From NCBI GenBank assembly GCA_023416585.1, contig JAEZHM010000097.1, positions 1-58,594 on the forward strand: a stretch of DNA of 58,594 nt, in the 5' to 3' direction. Of this stretch, positions 24,924 to 33,392 are shown piece by piece (positions within the stretch are counted from its first letter, which is position 1; each line of letters begins with the position of its first letter). Source of the stretch: Bacillota bacterium. GTDB taxonomy: Bacteria; Bacillota; Clostridia; Christensenellales; Aristaeellaceae. Under the pieces are notes generated by a model. It saw only the letters and a list, made by a program, of their open reading frames with translations. It was not told where the DNA came from and did not search any database. A program made the translations under genes and the position numbers.

Positions 24924-26867
24924 TTAATCCAGCTCAACCGCCCCGGTATAGAGCTGATGGTATCTTCCCTTCATTGCCAGAAGCTCCTCATGGGTGCCCT
25001 GCTCTACGATCTCGCCGTGTTCCAGCACGATGATCCTATTGGAATTGCGGACGGTAGACAGCCTGTGGGCGATAACAAAGGTGGTTCTGTTCTTCATGAT
25101 CCGGTCCATGCCATGTTCAATGTGCCTTTCCGTTCTGGTATCGACGGAGCTGGTGGCTTCATCGAGTATCAGAATAGGGGCTTTGGAGATGGCGGCCCGC
25201 GCAATGTTCAGAAGCTGGCGCTCGCCCTGGCTTAGATTGGTGCCGTCGCCGTTAAGTACCGTATCATATCCGTCGGACAGCCTCTCGATAAAGGAATGGG
25301 CGCTGGCGACCTTCGCGGCGGCTATTACTTCCTCGTCGGTTGCGTCAAGCCGTCCATACCGTATATTCTCCCTGACTGTGCCGGAAAACAGATGGGTATC
25401 CTGAAGCACCATGGCGATGTTGCCTCTTAAGGAATCCTTTTTGATATCCTTGATATCGATGCCGTCCAGCAATATTTGACCTTCCTCAATTTCATAGAAC
25501 CTGTTCAACAGGTTTGTGATGGTCGTCTTTCCCGCGCCGGTTGAACCGACAAAGGCAATTTTTTCGCCGGGCTGGGCTGTTACATGGATATGTTTGAGTA
25601 CGTCCTTGCCGGGAGCATACCCAAAGGTTACATCCTTAAGCGTTACTTCCCCTTTTACCGGGTGCGCCCCCGGAGCCTTCGTCGCCTGGGCACAGATGCT
25701 CGTGGCGCCCGCCGGGTCTTCCGCTTCGGGCGAATCATCCATCACTTCAAATACTCTTTCCGCGCCTGCCAAGGCGGCAAAGATCGTATTCATCTGCTGC
25801 GACAATTCGCTGATGGGCCTGGAAAACTGCCTGGAATAGTTCGTAAATATGGTGAGGCCGCCGATATCAAAATTCGAGGTCAGGCACAATACGCCGCCGA
25901 CCGCCGCGGACAGCGCATAGCTAACCTGGCTCAAATTGCCCATGACAGGCCCCATGATGCCGCCGAAAAATTGCGCCTTCCGCTGCTTACTGCGCAAGTC
26001 ATTGCTTAGGAATTGGAATTCCTCCATGGCTGTTTCTTCATGGCAGAATACCTTGATCACCTTTTGGCCGGTCACGGTTTCCTCAATATATCCATTGACC
26101 GCGCCAAGCGCCTGCTGCTGGCCTTTATAATATTTGCTGCTTTGTTTGCCCAGCATGCCGCCGGCGAAGATCAACAAGGGTACCGTAACAATGGTAACGA
26201 CTGCCAGAATCCAGTTCGTGAAAAACATAAGCAGGATGGTTCCTATCAAGGTAAGAGCGCCTGAAAAAATCTGTGAAATGGTAAGATTGAGCATCTCGCC
26301 GACGGCATCCAGGTCATTGGTAAAACGGCTCATGATGTCGCCATGGGCATGCGTATCGTGATATTTGAGCGGAAGCTTCTGGATTTTACAGAACAGTTCG
26401 TTCCTGATCCTGACCAGCGCGTTCTGAGATACGTTTATCATGATGCGCTGCTGCAGGTAGGAGCATAGGACGCCAACAAGATAGATGCCTGCCATAATAA
26501 GGATGCCCAGCGCAAGGTTCGTTAGCTTTTCTTGCGCAGACAGGTCTTGCGCTACCAGGTTGTTGATGACAGGCCGTAATATATAGCTGCCGCCAAGGCT
26601 TGCCAGGGTGCTGCCCAGAACGCTTAACAGTACGAATAGGATTTTGGCCTTATCACGCCCGATATAGGCAAGCAGCCTGTTGATTGCCGCAACCATGTTT
26701 TTCGGTTTGCCGCCCCGCATGGCGCCTCGCGGACCGCCGGGGCCGCCAGGTCCCCGCCCTCCGGGGCCGCCAGGGCCCATTCCTCCGGGGCCGCCGGCGG
26801 GGCTTGCCGTTTTGCTTCCATATCTTAATAATAATTCTTCTTTTCTTTTTTCGCTGACAGGTCTCAT
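24924..26867 (-). CDS. ABC exporter half-transporter with Gly/Pro-rich N-terminus
   Basis: A 647-residue half-transporter: six membrane helices and then an ATPase domain. Motifs: Walker A GSTGAGKTT, signature LSQGERQ, Walker B ILILDEATSSVD and the switch His in IAHRLS. The first 50 residues contain an unusual glycine-proline run (GGMGPGGPGGRGPGG). Its ATG overlaps the stop of the partner ABC gene by one base, with AAGGTGA before it. With that partner it forms a heterodimeric exporter, probably for drugs or peptides. MarR control supports a detoxification role. Confidence 0.92.
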   Translation of the reverse strand: MRPVSEKRKEELLLRYGSKTASPAGGPGGMGPGGPGGRGPGGPGGPRGAMRGGKPKNMVAAINRLLAYIGRDKAKILFVLLSVLGSTLASLGGSYILRPVINNLVAQDLSAQEKLTNLALGILIMAGIYLVGVLCSYLQQRIMINVSQNALVRIRNELFCKIQKLPLKYHDTHAHGDIMSRFTNDLDAVGEMLNLTISQIFSGALTLIGTILLMFFTNWILAVVTIVTVPLLIFAGGMLGKQSSKYYKGQQQALGAVNGYIEETVTGQKVIKVFCHEETAMEEFQFLSNDLRSKQRKAQFFGGIMGPVMGNLSQVSYALSAAVGGVLCLTSNFDIGGLTIFTNYSRQFSRPISELSQQMNTIFAALAGAERVFEVMDDSPEAEDPAGATSICAQATKAPGAHPVKGEVTLKDVTFGYAPGKDVLKHIHVTAQPGEKIAFVGSTGAGKTTITNLLNRFYEIEEGQILLDGIDIKDIKKDSLRGNIAMVLQDTHLFSGTVRENIRYGRLDATDEEVIAAAKVASAHSFIERLSDGYDTVLNGDGTNLSQGERQLLNIARAAISKAPILILDEATSSVDTRTERHIEHGMDRIMKNRTTFVIAHRLSTVRNSNRIIVLEHGEIVEQGTHEELLAMKGRYHQLYTGAVELD

Positions 26868-28621
26868 TATGCGGTCACCTTCTTATCCATCTGGGAGTAA
26901 TATATCTCCGTATACGCTTCACAGCTTTGCATCAATTCCTGGTGTGTGCCCATGCCGGCAATCTTCCCGTCATCGAGCACGATGATCTTGTCCGCATCCA
27001 TAACGGAAGAAATTCTTTGCGCGATGATGATCTTCGTCGTATCCTTCAGGTCGTTTTTGAAGCTTTCCCTGATCCTGGCTTCCGTTGCGGTGTCCACGGC
27101 GCTGGTGCTGTCGTCCAGAATCAGTATCTTTGGTTTTTTAAGCAGTGTTCTGGCTATGCACAATCTTTGCTTTTGCCCGCCGGAGACATTGATGCCGCCC
27201 TGTGTAAGCTCGGTCTCATATCCTTCTTTGAATGAGGTAATAAATCCATGGGCCTGCGCGTTTTCCGCAAACCTGAATACCGTATCCTCATCCGCGTCTT
27301 CATCGCCCCATTTGAGGTTTTCCCTGATGGAGCCGGAAAAGAGTATGTTTTTTTGAAGCACGATGCCCACGCCGTCACGAAGGTTGTGCAAAGAATAATC
27401 TTTCACATTCACGCCGTCAACCAGCACTTCACCCCGGTCTGTATCGTATAGTCTTGGAATCAGCTGCACAAGGCTTGATTTGCCGCAGCCGGTTGAACCG
27501 ATGATGCCGGCTGTCTCACCGGGATTCAATACAAGATTGATATCCTGAAGGACCCATTTTTCATTGTCTTTGTAGTATTTGAAGCATACATCCCGAAATT
27601 CGATTTTGCCATGCTGAACTTTCATATCCTTTTGCGCGGCAGCTTCATCCGTAAGGTCGATATCCGTACAAAGGACCTCATGGATACGCTTTGCGGACGC
27701 AAGCGCCCTGGAACTGTTCAGAATAATCATGGAAACCATCATCAGCGACATGAGGATCTGAACAACATAGTTTACAAACGCGGTCAGGACACCGGTTGTC
27801 ATGCTGCCCGCTATGATTTGATTCCCGCCAAACCAAATAACTGCCAAAGTTGTGATGTTCATTGCCAGCATCATAAGCGGCATGGTAAAGATCACGATCT
27901 TCATGGCGTTTATTGTGTTTTCCTTCAGGTCCGTATTGGCTTTTTCAAACTTGTCTTCTTCATAATCCTCTCTGACAAAGGATTTGACAACCCTGATATT
28001 TGTCAAATTTTCCTGGGTGGCGGTATTCAGCGCGTCCAGCTTCTTTTGCATGACAGTAAACCTGGGAAAGGCGGTTTTCATGATGAAGTAGATCGCGGCC
28101 GACAACAGCGGAATGACGCACAGGATCACCAGCGCCAGCTTCGGATTCAATACAAACGCCATAATGAGCGCCCCGATCAGCATGCCTGGCGCCCTTAATG
28201 CCAGCCTCAGCATCATCTGGATGATGTTCTGCACAAGGGTAATATCATTGGTCAGCCGTGTGATCAACGAGCCTGTTTGAAACCTGTCAATATTGGTAAA
28301 AGAAAACTTCTGGATCTGATTGAACAAGTCTTTCCTCAAGTCGTTTGCAAAGCCTGAGGATGCCTTGATGGCAAAATACGCCCCTCCGACGCCGCCGGCC
28401 ATCATGCACAGCGCCGTGATGACCATCGTTACGCCCATTGTGATGATATAGGAAGTGCCTCTGCCGCCGCTTACGCCATAATCAATGATGTTGCTTAACA
28501 GCAGCGGCATCACCACTTCGCCGATTACCTCCACAATCATAAGTACCGGCCCTATGATAAACGCGGGCAGATAGGGTTTAATATATTTCCAATACCGTTT
28601 CATTGCTTGCTGCCCTTTCAT
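26867..28621 (-). CDS. ABC exporter half-transporter (partner subunit)
   Basis: A 584-residue half-transporter with six helices and an ATPase domain. Motifs: Walker A GSTGCGKSS, signature VSGGQKQR, Walker B ILILDDSTSAVD and IIIAQRISS, where Gln replaces the switch His. The Walker B ends DD rather than DE, so this subunit holds the degenerate ATP site typical of heterodimeric exporters. Its first ATG overlaps the MarR stop (ATGA). A second ATG at 28603 has AAAGGG and is an alternative start. Confidence 0.92.
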   Translation of the reverse strand: MKGQQAMKRYWKYIKPYLPAFIIGPVLMIVEVIGEVVMPLLLSNIIDYGVSGGRGTSYIITMGVTMVITALCMMAGGVGGAYFAIKASSGFANDLRKDLFNQIQKFSFTNIDRFQTGSLITRLTNDITLVQNIIQMMLRLALRAPGMLIGALIMAFVLNPKLALVILCVIPLLSAAIYFIMKTAFPRFTVMQKKLDALNTATQENLTNIRVVKSFVREDYEEDKFEKANTDLKENTINAMKIVIFTMPLMMLAMNITTLAVIWFGGNQIIAGSMTTGVLTAFVNYVVQILMSLMMVSMIILNSSRALASAKRIHEVLCTDIDLTDEAAAQKDMKVQHGKIEFRDVCFKYYKDNEKWVLQDINLVLNPGETAGIIGSTGCGKSSLVQLIPRLYDTDRGEVLVDGVNVKDYSLHNLRDGVGIVLQKNILFSGSIRENLKWGDEDADEDTVFRFAENAQAHGFITSFKEGYETELTQGGINVSGGQKQRLCIARTLLKKPKILILDDSTSAVDTATEARIRESFKNDLKDTTKIIIAQRISSVMDADKIIVLDDGKIAGMGTHQELMQSCEAYTEIYYSQMDKKVTA

Positions 28622-29097
28622 TTTTCAGATTTGATTTCATCGTCCATCCGTATTAGGTTGGCGTCCAGCTTCATAAGCAAAGAGGATAAAGTACGCTTCT
28701 CCTCTTGCGTAAACCCTTCAAAAACCTTTCGGTCTGTAAAATCAAAAATCTGTTTGCTTTTTTCTACAACCTTGTTTCCCTTCTCGGTAATGGTTATTTG
28801 ATTGAGCCGGTTATCCCCCTGATCCATTTCCTTTTTGATGTACCCACCCTTTTCCAGCTTTTTCAGGGATACAGCTATCGTAGCCGCGGATACATCCATG
28901 GACATGGCAATATCTTTTTGCGAAGCATTCTGGTCATGGTGGATTCTCATAAGCAGGTGATGCTGGGCTTGGTAGACGCCTGTTTCATCCAGGTAATACT
29001 GCATGATCTTCCTGTGTTTTATCGCAAAGCCGATGATCTGATGAATGATCCCCTTATTGCTGATTTGATGCGCGCCATCATTTTTTGTGTTTTCCAA
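28618..29097 (-). CDS. MarR-family regulator of the ABC exporter
   Basis: A 159-residue winged-helix protein. SQKDIAMSMDVSAATIAVSL is the recognition helix region and KKEMDQGDNRLNQITITEKG the wing with the conserved D-x-R. It starts with TTG after GGAGATG. As first gene before two overlapping exporter genes it probably represses the whole operon until it binds a ligand. Two direct repeats behind the promoter are likely operators. Confidence 0.9.
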   Translation of the reverse strand: MENTKNDGAHQISNKGIIHQIIGFAIKHRKIMQYYLDETGVYQAQHHLLMRIHHDQNASQKDIAMSMDVSAATIAVSLKKLEKGGYIKKEMDQGDNRLNQITITEKGNKVVEKSKQIFDFTDRKVFEGFTQEEKRTLSSLLMKLDANLIRMDDEIKSEK

Positions 29098-29128
29098 TGC
29101 TCACATCTCCTTGCGGCGATTTTATATA

Positions 29129-29171
29129 TTAGCCTGTTAATTGTTAACGCCATAATAATTAGCTAGTTAAT
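29129..29171. promoter_or_regulatory. Candidate MarR operators (two sites, 30 bp apart)
   Basis: TTAGCCTGTTAAT (29129-29141) and TTAGCTAGTTAAT (29159-29171) are near-identical direct repeats between the transcription start and the TTG codon. The first overlaps the perfect palindrome GTTAATTGTTAAC (29136-29148). Confidence 0.7.
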
Positions 29172-29179
29172 CATTGGCC

Positions 29180-29209
29180 AGTATAGCACTTCCTTTTGAA
29201 CAGTGTCAA
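29180..29209 (-). promoter_or_regulatory. Promoter of the MarR/ABC exporter operon
   Basis: TTGACA (29204-29209) and TATACT (29180-29185) are spaced by 18 bp on the minus strand. Confidence 0.85.
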
Positions 29210-29223
29210 TACTCAACCCCACA

Positions 29224-30639
29224 TTACTTTTTCCATGACTGTCTGATCTGGCTCATGGCATCGAAAAGCGGGCATAGCACCGCCGCAATGAAGCCGCCGG
29301 AAAAGCCATTGTTGTACAGGTTCATGCCTGCATGAAGAAAACTGATATTGGTCACCAGAGACATATGGAGAATGCCTGCGAATACACCGGCTAAAGCGCC
29401 GTACCGGCCGGCAACTGGTGCAAGCGTTGTTCCAAAAAGAGCCGCCATCAACGCGAAAGAGGAAGCCGCGTCATGAATATTGAAAAGATTTGCAAGAAGG
29501 ACGCCTGCCAGAACAGGGATAACATTTCTTAAATGCTTGCCATATGCGCCAAACCCCACCACGGTGAAGATGCCGCCAATAACCGGGCCGTTGAGTTCTC
29601 CGCCCAGGATCAGCACATATGTCGTTGCTATAAAGCCTAACAGCGCCATGTTCATAAGCGTTATACCGGTGCCGGCGGTTAAGATAAAATCAGAAGGCAA
29701 TATGCCCGGCAGTGCAAGCAAGCGGCGTAAACCCTTGATCTTCCACCGGTTTATGGTTAGCCCTAAGAGCAGCAGTATTGCGGACAATCCATATAGAAAT
29801 GCAGAGAATGCCGGGTTATGGCCTGAGGATAAAATGGATACTGTGTTGATCTCCACGCCGAAGCCACGCAGGACCGCCATAAAAACCATGCCGATGAGCC
29901 CCGCGGTAAAGCCGGTGTTATAAAGGCTGAAGCCCTGATGGAACCTTAGGCAGTGTGCCGACAAAGGGGGAAGAACAAAGCCCACTACCAGCCCGGAGGC
30001 TATCCCCAGCGTCAAACTTGGGAAAAGCGGCAGATTTATATTGAAGGAAAACTCACTCACCAGGGGGCTTAAAGCCGTGCCAAAGAGGCATTGGGGTAAA
30101 AACTTCCCAAACGGCTGGCGTATAGCTTTTGCATAACAAAACACACCCAGCATGATCGGCAAAGAGTTGTAAAGGTTTTTCCCAAAGAACGAAAAGCCTG
30201 CCACGGTAAATATTGCGGCAATGACGGGGCCGGTAATATTGACTTTGCTGAGCCTGACTATGCCAATGCTGAGCAACGTCATAAGGCCTGCATTCACAAG
30301 CGTTGATCCGATATTGGCCAATTGAAAATAATCTGTCAGCAGGTTGGCCGGTGATGTGAGTATGGTGATGCTGCCAAGCCAAATCTCCCTGGGCGTATTG
30401 AAAGCAAAAGCAAGCAGGATCATAAGAAGGCTCAGGCAGAGAATGAACAGGTACTTGTTGCGTTCGGGCACATCAGCCATTTGAATGGGTTCGGTTTGAA
30501 TTTCGGGCATTCTGCTGCCTGCAATATTCTTAAAGACATGTGTAATCCACCCAAATGGCTTGATATTTGTAGGTTTCCCCTTATGTGCCAGACAAATCAC
30601 TCCTGATTTTTTCGTAGCAGGCAACTCTTGACAGCCCAT
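29224..30639 (-). CDS. DUF1576 multi-pass membrane protein
   Basis: A protein of up to 471 residues with about 10-12 membrane helices in two related halves. NITGPVIAAIFTVAGFSFFGKNL and the later ELNGPVIGGIFTVVGFGAYGK echo each other, as do FHQGFSLYNTGFTAG and HAGMNLYNNGFSGG. This matches the DUF1576 family, found in Firmicutes and of unknown transport function. No ribosome site supports any start; ATG codons at 30639 and 30510 are both possible, and the hydrophilic first 60 residues suggest that the later one may be right. An imperfect palindrome (AAGGTATGTATACCTT) lies upstream at 30659-30674. Confidence 0.82.
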   Translation of the reverse strand: MGCQELPATKKSGVICLAHKGKPTNIKPFGWITHVFKNIAGSRMPEIQTEPIQMADVPERNKYLFILCLSLLMILLAFAFNTPREIWLGSITILTSPANLLTDYFQLANIGSTLVNAGLMTLLSIGIVRLSKVNITGPVIAAIFTVAGFSFFGKNLYNSLPIMLGVFCYAKAIRQPFGKFLPQCLFGTALSPLVSEFSFNINLPLFPSLTLGIASGLVVGFVLPPLSAHCLRFHQGFSLYNTGFTAGLIGMVFMAVLRGFGVEINTVSILSSGHNPAFSAFLYGLSAILLLLGLTINRWKIKGLRRLLALPGILPSDFILTAGTGITLMNMALLGFIATTYVLILGGELNGPVIGGIFTVVGFGAYGKHLRNVIPVLAGVLLANLFNIHDAASSFALMAALFGTTLAPVAGRYGALAGVFAGILHMSLVTNISFLHAGMNLYNNGFSGGFIAAVLCPLFDAMSQIRQSWKK

Positions 30640-30658
30640 CGAAGCAGATCGCTTGTTT

Positions 30659-30674
30659 GAAGGTATGTATACCT
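30659..30674. promoter_or_regulatory. Near-perfect palindrome, candidate operator
   Basis: AAGGTATGTATACCTT is symmetric except for the two central bases. It lies just upstream of the DUF1576 reading frame. Confidence 0.35.
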
Positions 30675-30798
30675 TCCGCTCCTTTTGTATATGAAATATT
30701 TTAACATAATATGTTTTAAAATTACAGGGCAGTACAAATATTGTTTGCAGGGAACGGACTGCAAAGCGGTTGTTTCAATGGGCCGGCAGGAAAGAAAA

Positions 30799-30827
30799 GG
30801 GACACAGCCTGCCTTCCGCTGTGTCCC
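30799..30827 (-). terminator. Terminator of the proline-rich protein gene
   Basis: A perfect 10-bp stem (GGGACACAGC with GCTGTGTCCC) and a 9-base loop, followed on the minus strand by TTTTCTTT. Confidence 0.85.
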
Positions 30828-30945
30828 GGCGTACATGGTTCCCCTGCTGCCTTATGATGCTGCTGGAAAGGAATGACTCTGAACAAAGCGGCGCAGACGG
30901 TTGATGAAGGATCCTGGCTCCTTGGGATTATTTTGGCTGCGGCGT

Positions 30946-31800
30946 TCAGTCAAGCAGGTCCATGATCTCCCACATCCAGGGCCGGTAGTTCTCCACGACA
31001 AAGTGTTTCAGCCCGGGAACGGTGTTGTTGAAGCTTGCGGCGTTGTTCATATAGAGTATGACCCTGGCGTCTTCGCCAAAGGTTTCGGCAATGTTGATGG
31101 GTTCGTTGAAGGGGAATTTCTGGCCTTCCAGCATTTGAACATTGACGGTCTTCACGCTGTCAAGATTGGGGAAGAAGGTCAAAAATTCGTCAAGAATCTG
31201 GACGCCGTCCAGCACCTGGTACTCGGCCAGTAGCTGTCCGTTTTCAATGGTCAGCTTGAGCGTGCCTACTTCATACGCATTGGAAGCAATCAATGGATAG
31301 ACCTGTTCGCCGTCGAAGTTGAGCTCGATTGGCGTAAAGAAGTACCATTCGTCCGTTAGTTTTGGCCGCATCTCGCGGAAATACAGGCCCATGGAGCAGA
31401 TATTCTGCCCGGCTGCCGGTTTTTCGGTTGACGCCTGCGGATTGGTTTTGGGCGGCTTGGTCGTATGCGGCTTAGGGGTAGGCGTGGTCGGGATGGGTGT
31501 TTCCGGGACCGGCGTAACCGGAACAGGCGTCTCCGGGACCGGCGTAACAGGGACGGGCGTAACCGGAACGGGCGTTTCCGGGACCGGGGTGGTTATGTGG
31601 GGAGGCCTTTTCGAGATTCCCGGCCTTATGAACGGAGGCTCTGTGACCGTGGGCTTTAAGGTCACGATGGGAGGTGTTATGAACCCGCCGGGTCGAATTG
31701 GGGATATTGGCTGAGTGACTGCCACCGCATCGAATTGGAAAAGGACGGTAGAAAGCAACAGCAGCATGCAAACCAGTGCAACAACGGCTCTTTTTTTCAT
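30946..31800 (-). CDS. Secreted Pro/Thr-rich stalk protein
   Basis: A 284-residue exported protein: a signal peptide (about 1-27), then a low-complexity stalk to about residue 130 made of PVPETPVPVTPVPVT repeats, then a globular domain of about 150 residues (GLYFREMRPKLTDEWYFFTP...). Such stalks usually hold a domain away from the wall or link it to other surface parts. The C-terminal domain is not recognised and there is no LPxTG motif. AAAGGAAG precedes the ATG and a terminator follows, so it is a single-gene unit. Confidence 0.8.
   Translation of the reverse strand: MKKRAVVALVCMLLLLSTVLFQFDAVAVTQPISPIRPGGFITPPIVTLKPTVTEPPFIRPGISKRPPHITTPVPETPVPVTPVPVTPVPETPVPVTPVPETPIPTTPTPKPHTTKPPKTNPQASTEKPAAGQNICSMGLYFREMRPKLTDEWYFFTPIELNFDGEQVYPLIASNAYEVGTLKLTIENGQLLAEYQVLDGVQILDEFLTFFPNLDSVKTVNVQMLEGQKFPFNEPINIAETFGEDARVILYMNNAASFNNTVPGLKHFVVENYRPWMWEIMDLLD
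31483..31590. repeat. Short coding tandem repeat (15-bp type, PVPET/PVPVT)
   Basis: Several copies of a five-codon unit encode P-V-P-E/V-T in the stalk of the secreted protein. Copies differ in a few bases and their number may vary. Confidence 0.75.
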
Positions 31801-32152
31801 GGTACAACCTTCTTCCTTTCTTTCTTACGGTTTCGGCGCGATGCTGACGGTTCATGAACAGCTTCATGATCCGGTATGCATTGTGGCATGAGAAATCTGT
31901 ATACGATATGCGGGCGGGTATTTATCTTATTCGTTGATAAGCATAAGAAAAATCCAAAAGAACTTCAGGATGTGGATATGAAAACTGCTCAGGGCTATCG
32001 CAACATATGCCGATGACAAAGGGCGCCGTTCAATCGCCCCTTTTTCGAATGCATACCTGTTTTTGGAAACGATTAAAAAGCCAAGCGGTCAAGTCATGAT
32101 CCTTGAGTGGAAACAATCTGCCCGCTGGAAGAAATAATCTGGCTGCATTATC
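31801..32152. other. Intergenic region, no gene seen
   Basis: I see no convincing reading frame. A GC hairpin with a following T run (GGGCG-N9-CGCCCCTTTTT near 32020-32045) could be a plus-strand terminator without an obvious gene before it. Confidence 0.4.
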
Positions 32153-32181
32153 TTGACATTGCGCAATGCTCATGATATTAT
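32153..32181 (+). promoter_or_regulatory. Promoter of the RpiR regulator / carbohydrate locus
   Basis: TTGACA (32153-32158) and TATTAT (32176-32181) are 17 bp apart. The start codon lies 215 bases further on, so the leader is long. Confidence 0.8.
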
Positions 32182-32396
32182 TTGCTTAGTGAGCAACATT
32201 CATTATGCGAAAAGTTCAAACTTGGCAATACTTCACTTGTCGAAGGTAATGGGAAACAGACTACGCGCAGAATCTGGCCTGCGTATATAGTACCCATATG
32301 GTCCCTGTCAATGGTAAGCGGTGCTGCGGTATCGCAGCCGGAGGGGATACGGCAGGCAAAATCACGCGGAATGCATGAAGAGAAAGGGGTCTTAGA

Positions 32397-33254
32397 ATGA
32401 AAGAAGAGTCCACGGATATTTTTTCGAGCATCAAGCTTGCCTATGCATCGATGTCGGACATTGAACGCAGCATTGCGAATTACATTCTGACGCAGCCGTC
32501 GGTGTTTGTCAACCGGACCACCCGGGCGCTGGCCGGGGAGTTAGGGGTGTCTGAAGGCAGTATCGTCAACTTTGCCAACCGCGTTGGGGCCGGCGGGTTT
32601 ACGCAGCTAAAAATCAAGGTGGCCATGAATTTACGCTCCAGTATGTCCGAGGGCTCCGCCGAAGTCGGCGAAAAAAGCGGCGCTCTGGGCATGTTCCATA
32701 CGATGATGCGAAACGCCATCAAGTCTTTTCAGGACACGAGCAGCATCATAACGGAAGAAATGCTTCGGGTGGTAGCCGATGCCCTCATGAGCGCCAAGGG
32801 ACGCATTGAAATCTACGGCGTAGGAAGCTCCTCCATGGTCGTTAATGATGCTTACTACCGCTTGATGCGTATCGGGCTGCCCGTATATGGTGTCACCGAT
32901 CCTCACATCAGTTCGGTTTCCGCAGCATTCCTCACGCCGGCTTGCGTAGCCATCGGCATATCCTACTCGGGCAAGACTGTTGAAACCTTGCGTACCATTG
33001 AGATCGCCAAGCGCCAGGGCGCCAAGATCATTGCGCTGACCAGCTATGCCCGCAGTCCCCTGGCGCAATTGGCGGACCATGTGCTGATCGCGGTCGCCAA
33101 AGAGGCGGAGCGGTATGATGAAGCCGTGGCGTCCCGCCTGACTCAGATACTTCTTCTGGATAGCCTCTGCGCCTACATCGAACAGCAGCGTATGCCCGAT
33201 TCCCTGATGATCCGTACCAACGTCACCGATATTATTGGCGAACACCGGCTGTGA
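32397..33254 (+). CDS. MurR/RpiR-family regulator with SIS domain
   Basis: A 285-residue regulator. An N-terminal helix-turn-helix (TRALAGELGVSEGSIVNFAN) is followed by a sugar-isomerase (SIS) domain from about residue 120, with GRIEIYGVGSSSMV and GISYSGKTVETLR, which bind a phosphosugar. Such proteins repress or activate sugar-catabolic genes according to a sugar-phosphate level. AAAGGGG precedes the ATG. It lies before the importer and glycosidase genes on the same strand and is their likely controller. Confidence 0.92.
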   Translation: MKEESTDIFSSIKLAYASMSDIERSIANYILTQPSVFVNRTTRALAGELGVSEGSIVNFANRVGAGGFTQLKIKVAMNLRSSMSEGSAEVGEKSGALGMFHTMMRNAIKSFQDTSSIITEEMLRVVADALMSAKGRIEIYGVGSSSMVVNDAYYRLMRIGLPVYGVTDPHISSVSAAFLTPACVAIGISYSGKTVETLRTIEIAKRQGAKIIALTSYARSPLAQLADHVLIAVAKEAERYDEAVASRLTQILLLDSLCAYIEQQRMPDSLMIRTNVTDIIGEHRL

Positions 33255-33392
33255 TATGTATAAGAGACCTTGATTGTACAGCTTCATGAAATGGCAGCTT
33301 TCCCTGAACGGCACGTTAAAGTCATGAGTATGAAATAATGAGCAAACGGTAAATTGCTTATTATAACATAAGTATGAAAGGGAGAAATGGAC

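Noticed and set aside
31319..31714. Plus-strand frames of glycine/valine repeats
   Set aside because: They are the reverse reading of the proline-threonine stalk of the minus-strand secreted protein.
32182..32400. 72-codon frame just upstream of the RpiR gene
   Set aside because: It begins at the predicted transcription start without a ribosome site and has no protein-like pattern; more likely untranslated leader.
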